Of a DNA stretch of 8,473 bases, positions 1 through 7,012 are shown piece by piece. Position numbers and translations under genes: made by a program. Source of the stretch: Lachnospiraceae bacterium UBA5895. GTDB lineage: Bacteria > Bacillota > Clostridia > Lachnospirales > Lachnospiraceae. The notes under the pieces are model-generated. The model ran no database searches. It had not been told where the DNA came from and saw nothing but the letters and a program-made list of their open reading frames with translations. Numbering within the stretch: position 1 is the stretch's first letter; each line of letters opens with the position of its first letter. The stretch is from positions 10,096 to 18,568 of the forward strand of contig DJEP01000081.1 in assembly GCA_002431915.1 (NCBI GenBank), in the 5' to 3' direction.

Positions 1-80
1 TGAAGGACTCATATGGGATTTAGCGCGAGCTGAACTGTTCGTTTTATTTTCGATTCATTAATAAGAAAGGAAATATACAC

Positions 81-1187
81 ATGAAAATCGTATTACAGCA
101 TCTGACCAAGAAATTCCCCGCCCGCGGTCCCGTCCGCGGCAGGAAAAACCGCGAAGATGTCATCGCCGTAAATGACTTCGACTTCGAGATCCCCGACGGC
201 AAGCTGATCGGACTCTTAGGTCCCTCCGGCTGTGGCAAAAGTACCGCACTGAATCTGATCTGCGGTCTGTTAAAGCCCACCGAGGGCAAGATCTTTTTCG
301 GGGAAGATGATGTCACCGGGCTCCCTCCCGAGAACCGCGGCGTCGGCATGGTGTTCCAGAACTATGCCCTCTACCCCCATCTCACCGTGGAGAAAAATAT
401 CCAGTTTCCCTTAGAGAACCTGAAGGGTGCCGACAAGCTTTCCAAAGAAGAGATGAGCAAGCGTGTTCTGGAAGCGGCAAAGCTGGTACAGATCGACCAC
501 CTTTTGGAGCGTAAGCCCAACGAACTTTCCGGCGGTCAGCAGCAGCGTGTTGCCATCGCCAGAGCTTTGGTCAAGCTGCCCCGCGTTCTGCTTTTGGACG
601 AGCCCCTCTCCAATCTGGATGCCAGACTCCGTCTCCAGACCAGAGAAGAAATCCGCCGTATCCAGCAGGAAACGCAGATCACCACCATCTTCGTTACCCA
701 CGATCAGGACGAAGCCATGAGCATCTCCGATATGATCGTCGTTATGAAGGACGGTATCGTACAGCAGATCGGCAAGCCCCAGAACGTATACGACGATCCC
801 GTGAACCTGTTCGTTGCCAAGTTCCTCGGCACGCCCCCCATCAATGTTTTTGACGGCGAGGTGAAAAATGAGCAGTTATACATCGGTTCCGAGGCTGTCC
901 TGCCCACTCCCGGAGTAGCGGATCAGCCCGTGCATATCGGCATCCGCCCGGAAGGCTTTGTATTAAAAGAGGACGGCCCGCTTTCCTGCGATCTGGTGCG
1001 TCTGGAAGTCATGGGCCGGGATGTAAGCATTGTTTCCACTCATGAGAAATCCCAGAACGTCACTATTCGTTCTATCATAGATGCGGAAGAAGGGAAATCT
1101 CTCCCTGTGGGAAAAGTACATTTTTCCTTAAAGCCCGCAAAAGTATTTCTCTTTAGTACCGACACCGAAGAACGCATCCGTTTCTAA
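81..1187 (+). CDS. ABC importer ATPase subunit, MalK/UgpC/MsmK type
   Basis: This is the cytoplasmic ATPase that powers the two permeases encoded just downstream. All nucleotide-binding motifs are present in the 368 residues: Walker A GPSGCGKST at 47-55, the Q-loop in VFQNYALYP at 91-99, the LSGGQQQ signature at 149-155, Walker B VLLLDEP at 169-175, D-loop SNLD at 177-180 and switch histidine H207 in FVTHDQDEA. A C-terminal TOBE-like region of about 115 residues, including GIRPEG near 287-292, places it in the CUT1 (MalK/UgpC/MsmK) group, and 368 residues is normal for that group. The N-terminal strand is followed by a basic insert (residues 14-25, rich in Arg and Lys) slightly longer than usual. 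The ATG has AAGGA at 67-71 nine bases upstream. Such ATPases are often shared between several importers, so the substrate cannot be read from this gene. Confidence 0.96.
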   Translation: MKIVLQHLTKKFPARGPVRGRKNREDVIAVNDFDFEIPDGKLIGLLGPSGCGKSTALNLICGLLKPTEGKIFFGEDDVTGLPPENRGVGMVFQNYALYPHLTVEKNIQFPLENLKGADKLSKEEMSKRVLEAAKLVQIDHLLERKPNELSGGQQQRVAIARALVKLPRVLLLDEPLSNLDARLRLQTREEIRRIQQETQITTIFVTHDQDEAMSISDMIVVMKDGIVQQIGKPQNVYDDPVNLFVAKFLGTPPINVFDGEVKNEQLYIGSEAVLPTPGVADQPVHIGIRPEGFVLKEDGPLSCDLVRLEVMGRDVSIVSTHEKSQNVTIRSIIDAEEGKSLPVGKVHFSLKPAKVFLFSTDTEERIRF

Positions 1188-1250
1188 ATATTTTATCCGA
1201 TTTTGCAGTCCGGCGGTATTCATGGGCTGCAGAAAGAATTGAGGTTTCTT

Positions 1251-2144
1251 ATGGAAAAGCAAAATCTGAAAGCCTGGCTCTATCTTTTGCCGGCATTCCT
1301 GTTCCTGGGTGCTTTTATGATCTATCCTCTTATCGACGTATTTGTGTACTCCTTTGAAGAGGGTTACAACTCCGCATCCCAGACCTTTTACGGCGTAGGT
1401 ATGTACAATTATTCCTACGTGCTTCACGATCCGTATTTTTTACAGGCATTGAAAAATACATTTATTCTGGTCATCATCACCGTCCCGGTCTCCACCGGAC
1501 TGGCGCTTCTGATTTCCGCTGCCTTAAGCTCCATCAAACCGCTGCGGGATCTGTTCCAGACCATATTTTTCCTGCCCTACGTGACCAATACCCTGGCCGT
1601 AGGTCTGGTCTTTATGATCCTGTTCAAAAAGACCCCCTACTCCGATGGTCTGATCAATCTGCTGATCCAGTTTTTCGGGGGCAGTTCCGTGGATTTCATC
1701 GACGGACCCTACTGGGCGAAAATGTTCGTGCTGTGCTTTTACACCATCTGGATCGTTATGCCTTTTAAGATCCTGATCCTGACCAGCGCTCTCGCCAGTG
1801 TGAATCCCATGTACTACAATGCGGCAAGAGTGGACGGCACTTCCCGTTTCCGGATGTTCACCAGGATCACACTGCCTATGATCTCCCCTATGGTATTCTA
1901 CCTGATCATCACCGGTTTTATCGGCGCATTCAAAGCCTACAGTGACGCCGTGGCACTCTTCGGCACGAACCTGAACGCCGCAGAGATGAATACTATTGTC
2001 GGCTACGTCTACGATATGCTCTACGGTGACAGCGGCGGATATCCTTCCTATGCTTCCGCAGCGGCGATCCTGCTGTTCGCCATCGTCCTGACCATCACCT
2101 GCATCAATCTGCTGGTCAGCAAGAAGCATGTCCACTATGTATAG
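1251..2144 (+). CDS. ABC sugar permease, MalF/UgpA type
   Basis: This is one of two transmembrane subunits of the importer. The 297-residue protein starts with a short basic end and a hydrophobic helix (about 9-35). Further membrane segments lie near 68-92, 105-125, 158-180, 212-232 and 268-289, which fits the six-helix UgpA/LacF pattern. The EAA loop that docks on the ATPase is seen at 188-214 as YYNAARVDGTS followed by FTRITLP. I chose the ATG at 1251 because GAGG (1241-1244) sits six bases before it and the protein then begins MEKQNLKAWLYLLPAF, a typical start for this family. A TTG at 1203 in the same frame would add 16 residues and lacks a ribosome site. The gene lies 63 bases after the ATPase gene and 17 bases before the second permease. 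Confidence 0.95.
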   Translation: MEKQNLKAWLYLLPAFLFLGAFMIYPLIDVFVYSFEEGYNSASQTFYGVGMYNYSYVLHDPYFLQALKNTFILVIITVPVSTGLALLISAALSSIKPLRDLFQTIFFLPYVTNTLAVGLVFMILFKKTPYSDGLINLLIQFFGGSSVDFIDGPYWAKMFVLCFYTIWIVMPFKILILTSALASVNPMYYNAARVDGTSRFRMFTRITLPMISPMVFYLIITGFIGAFKAYSDAVALFGTNLNAAEMNTIVGYVYDMLYGDSGGYPSYASAAAILLFAIVLTITCINLLVSKKHVHYV

Positions 2145-2161
2145 GAAAGGAGGTCATTATA

Positions 2162-3040
2162 ATGTCTGATGTTACATCTGATTATAAAAAACAAGAGAAA
2201 CGCACCCGGATCCGCGGCAATATCCAGAGCGGAATCATCTACTTTTTCCTGTGTCTGTGGTCGCTGATCGTGTTGTTTCCTTTTTACTGGATGGTACTTA
2301 CCTCCGTAAAAAGCTACGGTTCCTATAATGCGGAACATATTCCGAAGTTTTTCACCCTGTCTCCCACGCTGCAGAACTACGTGGATGCCTTTACCACCGT
2401 CTCTCTGGGAAGATATCTGTGGAACACTTTGTTCTTCACCGTGGTCACCACCGCGATCATGCTGGTGGTCATCACCCTGGCGGCTTTCGCTTTTGCAAGA
2501 CTGGATTTTGCCGGAAAAGATCTGATCTTTACATTATTTTTATCCCTGATGATGATCCCCAATGAGCTGGTGGTCATTACGAATTTCACCACTATCACGA
2601 ATCTGAATCTGCGCAATACCTTCACCGGTCTGATTCTGCCTTCCGTGACCAGCGTATTTTACATCTATCTGCTGCGGGAGAATTTCGCCCAGATCCCGGA
2701 TGAACTGTATTATGCCGCCAAGGTGGACGGCACTTCCGATCTGCGGTATCTGCGCAAGGTCATGGTGCCTATCTGCAAACCTACATTGATCACCATCGTG
2801 ATCCTGAAGGTCATCGAATGCTGGAACTCCTATGTGTGGCCCAGACTGATTACCGATGACCCCAATTACTATCTGGTGTCCAACGGCATCCAGGAGATCC
2901 GTGAGAACGGTTTCGGTCGGGAAAACATCCCCGCCATGATGGCTGCGGTGGTTGTGATCTCCGTTCCTTTGGTGGTGTTGTTCCTCGTATTCCGTAAAAA
3001 AGTCATGGCAGGCGTTGCCAGAGGAGGTACCAAAGGATGA
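2162..3040 (+). CDS. ABC sugar permease, MalG/UgpE type
   Basis: This is the second transmembrane subunit and the partner of the preceding permease. The 292-residue protein has a cytoplasmic, charged N-terminus (1-22) and then membrane segments near 24-47, 88-112, 120-140, 155-172, 206-222 and 258-278. The conserved EAA loop runs from about 181 to 207 (ELYYAAKVDGTS, then LRKVMVPICKP), preceded by FAQIPD, which is characteristic of MalG/UgpE proteins. Length and layout match the family. A strong AAGGAGG (2147-2153) lies eight bases before the ATG. The stop codon overlaps the start of the binding-protein gene (ATGA at 3037-3040), which suggests translational coupling. The substrate is probably a carbohydrate or sugar phosphate; this is a family-level inference. 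Confidence 0.95.
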   Translation: MSDVTSDYKKQEKRTRIRGNIQSGIIYFFLCLWSLIVLFPFYWMVLTSVKSYGSYNAEHIPKFFTLSPTLQNYVDAFTTVSLGRYLWNTLFFTVVTTAIMLVVITLAAFAFARLDFAGKDLIFTLFLSLMMIPNELVVITNFTTITNLNLRNTFTGLILPSVTSVFYIYLLRENFAQIPDELYYAAKVDGTSDLRYLRKVMVPICKPTLITIVILKVIECWNSYVWPRLITDDPNYYLVSNGIQEIRENGFGRENIPAMMAAVVVISVPLVVLFLVFRKKVMAGVARGGTKG

Positions 3041-4632
3041 GTCGATTCACCAAAAAACTGGCATTGTTATGTACTGTGGGCGCTCTGTCCCTGTCCTTAA
3101 CCGGCTGCCACGGTTCCAAGGGTCTGCCGGAATTTACTGTTCCGGAGGAATTCGATACCTCTCGGAACTATGAGATTACCTTCTGGGCGAAAAACGATAC
3201 CAACAAGACCCAGACGGAAATCTACAAAAAAGCCATCGCCGATTTTGAAGCCCTATATCCCAATATCACGGTGAAACTGAATCTGTATACGGATTACGGC
3301 AAAATATACAACGATGTCATTACCAATATTTCCACCAATACGACACCCAATGTCTGCATCACCTACCCGGATCACGTTGCGACCTATCTCACCGGACAGA
3401 ACACCGTAGTCCCTCTGGATGATCTGTTTGCCGATGAAAAATACGGTCTTGGCGGCACGGAGCTTGCTTATGACGGTCCTACCCGGGAAGAAGTCATTCC
3501 TCAGTTTTTGAATGAGTGCTCCATCGACGGTCACTACTATGCCGTACCTTACATGCGTTCCACCGAGGCCTGCTACGTGAATAAGACCTATGTGGAAGCG
3601 CTGGGGTATACCCTGCCGGATGTGCTGACCTGGGATTTTATCTGGGAAGTCTCCGAGGCTGCCACCGCCCAGAACGCGGACGGCACCTACGTGGTTAACG
3701 GACAAAACGTCCTGATTCCGTTTATCTACAAGTCCACCGACAACATGATGATCCAGATGCTGAAGCAGAAGGGGGCCGGATATTCCACGGAGGACGGTAC
3801 CATTGAACTGTTCAACGATACCACCACAGATCTCCTGTACGACATTGCCGGGCATGTAAAAAGCGGTGCTTTTTCCACCTTCAAGATCTCCGGTTATCCT
3901 GCGAACTTCCTGAATGCCGGACAATGTATTTTCGCCATTGATTCCACTGCCGGTGCTACCTGGATGGGTACGGACGCTCCGCTGTCGGATATCAGTGAAG
4001 ACTCTCTGGTGCAGTTTGAGACTGCTGTACGGATGATCCCCCAGTTCGATCCGGAGCATCCCGAAATGATCTCCCAGGGTCCTTCCGTCTGTGTTTTTAA
4101 TAAAGCGGATTCTCAGGAAGTCCTGGCTTCCTGGCTGTTTGCCCAGTATCTGCTGACCAACGACGTGCAGATCGCTTATTCCGAGACCGAAGGGTACGTT
4201 CCCGTGACCTCCAAAGCTCAGAATTCCGCCGAGTATCAGGATTACCTGGCTAAAAGCGGTACGGACAACAGCACACATTATGCGGTGAAAATTGAAGCTT
4301 CCAAGCTATTGCTTGACAACGTGGACAGCACTTTTGTCACTCCGGTCTTCAACGGTTCCGCATCCTTGCGTGATGCCTCAGGGCAGCTGATTGAAAACGT
4401 GGTGAAGTCCACCCGTAGAAAAGAGACCGTGGATGACGCCTATATCCAAAAGCTCTACAGCGATGTGGAAAGCCTGTACCGTCTCGGTCAGGGAAGTGAC
4501 ACATCCTTCGGAAAAAAAGAACTGGGCGCTATGCCCCGTGCTTCCGTAATCCTGCTGAGTACCCTGGCAGTCACCTGGATCCTGATCCTTCTGTATGTAG
4601 GAAAGGAATATAGGAAGAATAAAAAGAAATAA
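3037..4632 (+). CDS. Extracellular solute-binding lipoprotein with C-terminal membrane segment
   Basis: This is the substrate receptor of the importer, in the family-1 (UgpB/MalE-like) class. A signal peptide (basic MSRFTKK, hydrophobic 8-22) ends in the lipobox LTGC, so Cys24 should be lipidated. The mature part shows the usual landmarks: an initial strand YEITFWAKND (45-54), ALYPNITVKL (72-81), DGHYYAVPYMRSTEACYVNK (164-183) and a late WLFAQYLL segment (366-373). At 531 residues it is about 100 longer than typical members. The extra length lies at the C-terminus, where a hydrophobic stretch (about 502-521, ASVILLSTLAVTWILILLYV) is followed by a basic KEYRKNKKK tail, a good membrane anchor with the tail inside. 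AGGAGG (3022-3027) lies nine bases before the ATG, inside the preceding permease gene. Glycerol phosphate and oligosaccharides are both possible ligands. Confidence 0.93.
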   Translation: MSRFTKKLALLCTVGALSLSLTGCHGSKGLPEFTVPEEFDTSRNYEITFWAKNDTNKTQTEIYKKAIADFEALYPNITVKLNLYTDYGKIYNDVITNISTNTTPNVCITYPDHVATYLTGQNTVVPLDDLFADEKYGLGGTELAYDGPTREEVIPQFLNECSIDGHYYAVPYMRSTEACYVNKTYVEALGYTLPDVLTWDFIWEVSEAATAQNADGTYVVNGQNVLIPFIYKSTDNMMIQMLKQKGAGYSTEDGTIELFNDTTTDLLYDIAGHVKSGAFSTFKISGYPANFLNAGQCIFAIDSTAGATWMGTDAPLSDISEDSLVQFETAVRMIPQFDPEHPEMISQGPSVCVFNKADSQEVLASWLFAQYLLTNDVQIAYSETEGYVPVTSKAQNSAEYQDYLAKSGTDNSTHYAVKIEASKLLLDNVDSTFVTPVFNGSASLRDASGQLIENVVKSTRRKETVDDAYIQKLYSDVESLYRLGQGSDTSFGKKELGAMPRASVILLSTLAVTWILILLYVGKEYRKNKKK

Positions 4633-4641
4633 CTTTTCCGC

Positions 4642-4695
4642 TCCATTCGCAGGCTGACCTCTGATGGTATTTTCCCTGCGGATGGGACTCTTTTT
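4642..4695 (+). terminator. Rho-independent terminator of the ABC operon
   Basis: Ten bases after the binding-protein stop codon, 4642-4653 (TCCATTCGCAGG) pairs with 4675-4686 (CCTGCGGATGGG). This gives 12 base pairs, two of them G-T wobbles, and closes a 21-base loop that contains a weak ACC/GGT inner pair. The arm is followed by ACTC and then TTTTT (4691-4695). The T-run is slightly displaced from the stem, so termination may be partial. A promoter begins directly after it, as expected at a boundary between two transcription units. Confidence 0.7.
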
Positions 4696-4705
4696 CCAAA
4701 AAATC

Positions 4706-4733
4706 TTGATTTATCTTGTTTTTTGGGTATAAT
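4706..4733 (+). promoter_or_regulatory. Sigma-A-type promoter for the OB-fold lipoprotein gene
   Basis: A perfect -10 box TATAAT (4728-4733) lies 16 bases after a -35-like TTGATT (4706-4711). Transcription should start near 4740, leaving an untranslated leader of about 93 bases before the ATG at 4833. It sits just after the terminator of the ABC operon, which supports separate transcription of the lipoprotein gene. Confidence 0.7.
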
Positions 4734-4740
4734 GGAACTG

Positions 4741-4815
4741 TTCGGTGCCTAAGCGACCGGATAATTGAGGAGATGTCTGTGTATCTGCACAGACCCATAT
4801 GCGCTTTAAAAGCGC
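4741..4815 (+). promoter_or_regulatory. Structured 5' leader with three hairpins
   Basis: Three hairpins follow one another in the predicted leader. The first pairs TTCGGT (4741-4746) with ACCGGA (4756-4761) around a nine-base loop, with one G-T pair. The second is a perfect seven-base stem, GTCTGTG (4775-4781) with CACAGAC (4788-4794), around TATCTG. The third is a near-perfect palindrome, GCGCTTT (4801-4807) and AAAGCGC (4809-4815), ending seven bases before the GGAGG ribosome site at 4822-4826. Their regular order just upstream of the ribosome site suggests control of translation or of mRNA stability. I could not match it to any riboswitch class I know, so a function is not assigned. Confidence 0.45.
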
Positions 4816-4832
4816 AGGAATGGAGGATTATT

Positions 4833-5669
4833 ATGAAAAAAAAGACACTTGCATTAACCATGGCTATGGCTTTGGTTCTATCTCTCGCTGCATGCGGAAA
4901 CAATAGCGCAGATGTTGCATCTGAGTCTACCGCTGCTGCCACCACAGAGGCTGCTGCTACCGAAGCTGCTACCACAGAGGCTTCTACCGAGGCTGCTGAA
5001 GCTGTTGCTGATGAGAAGTCCGAAGGTGTTATGACCTATGAAGAGTACATGGCTGCTGATCTCGATTCCGAAGTTGTGATCGAGACTTATGTTCAGGCAA
5101 AACAGTCCTGGTGGGATGACAAGGCTACCCTGTACACCCAGGATCAGGACGGCGCTTACTTCATCTACAATTCCGTATGCTCCGAAGAGGATTATGCAAA
5201 GCTGGTACCCGGTACCAAGATCAAAGTAACCGGTTATAAGACCGAGTGGTCCGGCGAAGTAGAGATTGCGGAAGGTGCTACCTTCGAGATCGAAGAGGGC
5301 AGCTATATTGCTCCCGTTACCGATGTGACCGATCTGTTGGGTACCGATGATCTGATTAACTACCAGAACCAGTTTGTAGCTTTCAAGGGCATGACCGTAG
5401 AAGCTGCAGGTCAGGATGCTGACGGCAACGATGTTGCTTTCCTGTACAACTGGGACGGTTCCGGCGAAGACGGTAACGACCTGTACTTCAACGTATCCCT
5501 GAACGGTCAGACTTATACCTTCACCGTTGAGTCTTATCTGTGCGACAACACCACCGAAGTTTACAACACTGTAAAGAACTTAAAGATCGGTGACACAGTT
5601 GATATGGAAGGCTTCCTGTACTGGTACGAGGGTGTGAACCCTCATATCACTTCCGTAACCGTGAAGTAA
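4833..5669 (+). CDS. Lipoprotein with Ala/Thr/Glu spacer and two OB-fold-like domains
   Basis: This is a predicted surface lipoprotein of 278 residues with no known reaction. The signal peptide MKKKTLALTM and a hydrophobic core end in the lipobox LAAC, with Cys21 lipidated. Residues 32-57 form a low-complexity Ala/Thr/Glu spacer that would hold the rest of the protein away from the membrane. Two beta-rich domains follow. The first (about 67-160) contains VVIETYVQAKQSWW, ATLYTQDQDGAYFIYN and GTKIKVTGYKTEWSGEVEI. The second (about 165-278) repeats the pattern with FVAFKGMTVEA, LYFNVSLNGQTYTFTVESY and GDTVDMEGFLYWYEGVNPHI. Both end in the 'G-x-x-(V/I)-x-(V/M)-x-G' turn typical of OB-folds. I chose the ATG at 4833 because GGAGG (4822-4826) is six bases upstream and the signal peptide begins there. 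A ligand- or carbohydrate-binding role is only a guess. Confidence 0.9.
   Translation: MKKKTLALTMAMALVLSLAACGNNSADVASESTAAATTEAAATEAATTEASTEAAEAVADEKSEGVMTYEEYMAADLDSEVVIETYVQAKQSWWDDKATLYTQDQDGAYFIYNSVCSEEDYAKLVPGTKIKVTGYKTEWSGEVEIAEGATFEIEEGSYIAPVTDVTDLLGTDDLINYQNQFVAFKGMTVEAAGQDADGNDVAFLYNWDGSGEDGNDLYFNVSLNGQTYTFTVESYLCDNTTEVYNTVKNLKIGDTVDMEGFLYWYEGVNPHITSVTVK
4926..5003 (+). repeat. Low-complexity spacer repeat inside the lipoprotein gene
   Basis: This stretch encodes residues 32-57 of the lipoprotein, built from imperfect repeats of Ala-Ala-Thr-Thr-Glu-Ala. At DNA level the unit GCTACCACAGAGGCT and close variants recur. Such tracts can change length by slippage or recombination, so the spacer may vary among strains. 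The composition (Ala, Thr, Glu, Ser only) is typical of spacers that connect a lipid anchor to an extracellular domain. Confidence 0.7.
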
Positions 5670-5696
5670 TTCATCCGGGGAAAATCTTATGAAAAT

Positions 5697-5733
5697 AAAA
5701 GAGTTGTCCTCATTATGAGGGCAGCTCTTTTTT
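5697..5733. terminator. Bidirectional rho-independent terminator between convergent units
   Basis: GAGTTGTCCTC (5701-5711) pairs with GAGGGCAGCTC (5717-5727) around the loop ATTAT, with two G-T pairs. The upstream AAAA (5697-5700) can extend the stem against TTTT. On the + strand the T-run is 5728-5733, ending the lipoprotein transcript 28 bases after its stop codon. Read on the - strand the same hairpin is followed by TTTTATTTTC, so it can also stop the Nudix operon coming from the right. Confidence 0.88.
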
Positions 5734-5856
5734 ACTCTGCATAAATTCTTCCGTCTCCTGCCCCGGATCAGACACGACCTGCCTGTCTCCCGGCGCATTC
5801 CATCTTATCGTGTATATCGCATTCTTATAGACTCTTGCACTTCCATTTGTTATCAT
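5713..5856 (-). CDS. Possible 47-residue open frame of unknown function (doubtful)
   Basis: A 47-codon frame reads from an ATG (5854-5856) to a TAA placed in the loop of the shared terminator. The product begins MITNGSARVYKNAIYTIRWN and ends EEFMQSKKELPS. It is hydrophilic, without a signal or membrane segment, and I recognise no family. It starts 29 bases after the Nudix stop codon in the same direction, so it could be the last gene of that operon. Against this, no Shine-Dalgarno sequence precedes the ATG and the stop lies inside the hairpin. It may be the tail of a decayed gene or chance. Apart from this frame, I see nothing in the interval 5734-5885. Confidence 0.22.
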   Translation of the reverse strand: MITNGSARVYKNAIYTIRWNAPGDRQVVSDPGQETEEFMQSKKELPS

Positions 5857-5885
5857 TGTTATCTTTGTTATTCATGATGTGCTCA

Positions 5886-6443
5886 TTATTTTCTGCTCTC
5901 ATACCATTTCTTTGCGATTTGGAAGCCCTCCATGGGGACGCAGAATCGTTGGTCTCTTGGTGGCTGCAATGCGGCATCCAGTTCCTCCATGTTGAACCAC
6001 TCCACGCTCTCCACTTCCTCTTTTTGCAGGGTAAGATTTTCTGCTTCTACCGGTCCGGTGTACATGTAGACGAATGCCACTTCATTATCCCGAAACATTT
6101 TCCCATGGAATTCTTTCTCGTATTGAATGTCAAAGCATCCGGCGAATTGCAGATCCTCTTTTGCTGCCGGGATTCCCAGCTCTTCATAAAGCTCCCGGAT
6201 CGCCGATTCCTCCGGCTCATCCCCCGCCTGAATGTGTCCGGCGGACGAAGTATCGAACCTTCCCGGAAAACTGTCTTTCTCCGCGGAACGCTTCTGCAAT
6301 AACAGCTGTGCTTTTCCGTCCTGTTCTCTAACGATCCAGATATGCGCGGTTCTGTGGCGGATGCCTTTTTCATGTGCCTCCGTGCGTTCTATGGTTTCCC
6401 CTGTGGGAATGCCTTTTTCATCTACAATGTCAAACATTTCCAT
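5886..6443 (-). CDS. Nudix hydrolase, IPP-isomerase/YfcD-like
   Basis: This is a cytosolic 185-residue hydrolase of a nucleoside-diphosphate-linked or similar pyrophosphate substrate; the true substrate is unknown. The N-terminus (MEMFDIVDEKGIPTGE, then RHRTAHIWIV at 29-38) is the pattern of the Idi/YfcD-like Nudix branch. The Nudix box lies at 69-91: Gly69, Asp75, Arg83-Glu84, Glu87-Glu88, Gly90 and Ile91. The catalytic RE..EE set is complete. The consensus Glu of the seventh box position is Asp75, a mild change. Isopentenyl-diphosphate isomerase itself is less likely, because such proteins usually have additional conserved Cys and His residues that I do not see placed here. The ATG at 6443 has AAGGAG (plus-strand 6454-6459) ten bases upstream. 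It lies 35 bases after the GNAT gene and probably shares its transcript. Confidence 0.93.
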   Translation of the reverse strand: MEMFDIVDEKGIPTGETIERTEAHEKGIRHRTAHIWIVREQDGKAQLLLQKRSAEKDSFPGRFDTSSAGHIQAGDEPEESAIRELYEELGIPAAKEDLQFAGCFDIQYEKEFHGKMFRDNEVAFVYMYTGPVEAENLTLQKEEVESVEWFNMEELDAALQPPRDQRFCVPMEGFQIAKKWYESRK

Positions 6444-6478
6444 GGTAATATGGCTCCTTTGTGTTTCTTTGCATTTTC

Positions 6479-6985
6479 CTATCTAAGATCTAATACCATC
6501 AGATCAAAATCATAATATTCTCCGTCGATCTTAAAATACGCCGGTGAAGTTCCGATTTTCCGGAATCCAAATCTTTCATACAGCTGGATGGCACGCCGGT
6601 TATCACTTCGGACTTCCAGATTGAGCAATTCTATTTCATGAGTTTTGGCATACTCAATACACTTCTGCAGCAAAGCGCTGCCAATCCCCTGCCCCCATTC
6701 CGACTTTGCCACGGAAATGCCGAATTCACTGCGATGGCTCATTCTTCTGGGGAATCCAATCAGACTGGCGTCTCCAATAATTTCTTCGCCTTTCCATGCC
6801 AGATAGAGAACCGAATGCTCCCCTTCTTTTATGCTCTGTATAAGCTTCTTTTCCGCTTCTGTCGAAACAGGCAGTCCCTCTTTTCCAAAGGACAGATAAT
6901 CTGTTTCTCCACCCACCTGCACCAGAAATGCAATGAGCTTCTCCGCATCCTCCGGTACCGCTTCCCTGATATCGAATTCTTCCAT
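6479..6985 (-). CDS. GNAT-family N-acetyltransferase
   Basis: This is a 168-residue acetyl-CoA-dependent acetyltransferase of unknown acceptor, acting in the cytosol. It starts with the family's first strand, DIREAVPEDAEKL (5-17). The acetyl-CoA pyrophosphate loop is SEWGQGIGSALL (95-106), preceded by strand EFGISV (87-92). The following motif-B region LNLEVRSDNRRAIQLYERFG (121-140) and the next residues FRKIGTSPAYF give the usual substrate and CoA wall. The C-terminal strand YYDFDLMVLDL closes the fold, and the length is typical of stand-alone GNATs. AGGAGG (plus-strand 6991-6996) precedes the ATG by five bases. It lies 27 bases after the small membrane-protein gene and 35 bases before the Nudix gene, so the three are likely co-transcribed. 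No sequence feature tells whether the acceptor is a polyamine, a protein or a small metabolite. Confidence 0.94.
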   Translation of the reverse strand: MEEFDIREAVPEDAEKLIAFLVQVGGETDYLSFGKEGLPVSTEAEKKLIQSIKEGEHSVLYLAWKGEEIIGDASLIGFPRRMSHRSEFGISVAKSEWGQGIGSALLQKCIEYAKTHEIELLNLEVRSDNRRAIQLYERFGFRKIGTSPAYFKIDGEYYDFDLMVLDLR

Positions 6986-7012
6986 GGCAGCCTCCTGCTC
7001 TTCTATAATCTG

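Noticed and set aside
2..61. Possible C-terminal end of an upstream gene
   Set aside because: A frame is open from base 2 to a TAA at 59-61, but 19 codons at the edge with no recognisable sequence cannot be told from chance. Only the AAGGA ribosome site at 67-71 is supported in the first 80 bases.
1203..1250. Extended start (TTG) for the first permease
   Set aside because: The TTG has no ribosome site, whereas the ATG at 1251 has GAGG six bases upstream and gives a typical N-terminus.
1524..2135. 203-codon open frame on the - strand
   Set aside because: It is antisense to the first permease. Its product is rich in His, Asp and Gln with no recognisable fold, as expected of a shadow of membrane-protein codons.
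3253..4278. Long open frame of 341 codons on the - strand
   Set aside because: It lies wholly inside the binding-protein gene on the opposite strand, has no membrane or domain pattern, and reflects codon bias of the real gene.
4741..4815. Known riboswitch class
   Set aside because: I compared the leader by eye with conserved cores I remember (for example c-di-GMP, THF, preQ1, fluoride, ZTP and guanidine types) and found no match, so only hairpins are reported.
4716..4832. Upstream extension of the OB-fold lipoprotein frame
   Set aside because: The extension would run from inside the promoter through the hairpins. The signal peptide and the ribosome site both place the start at 4833.
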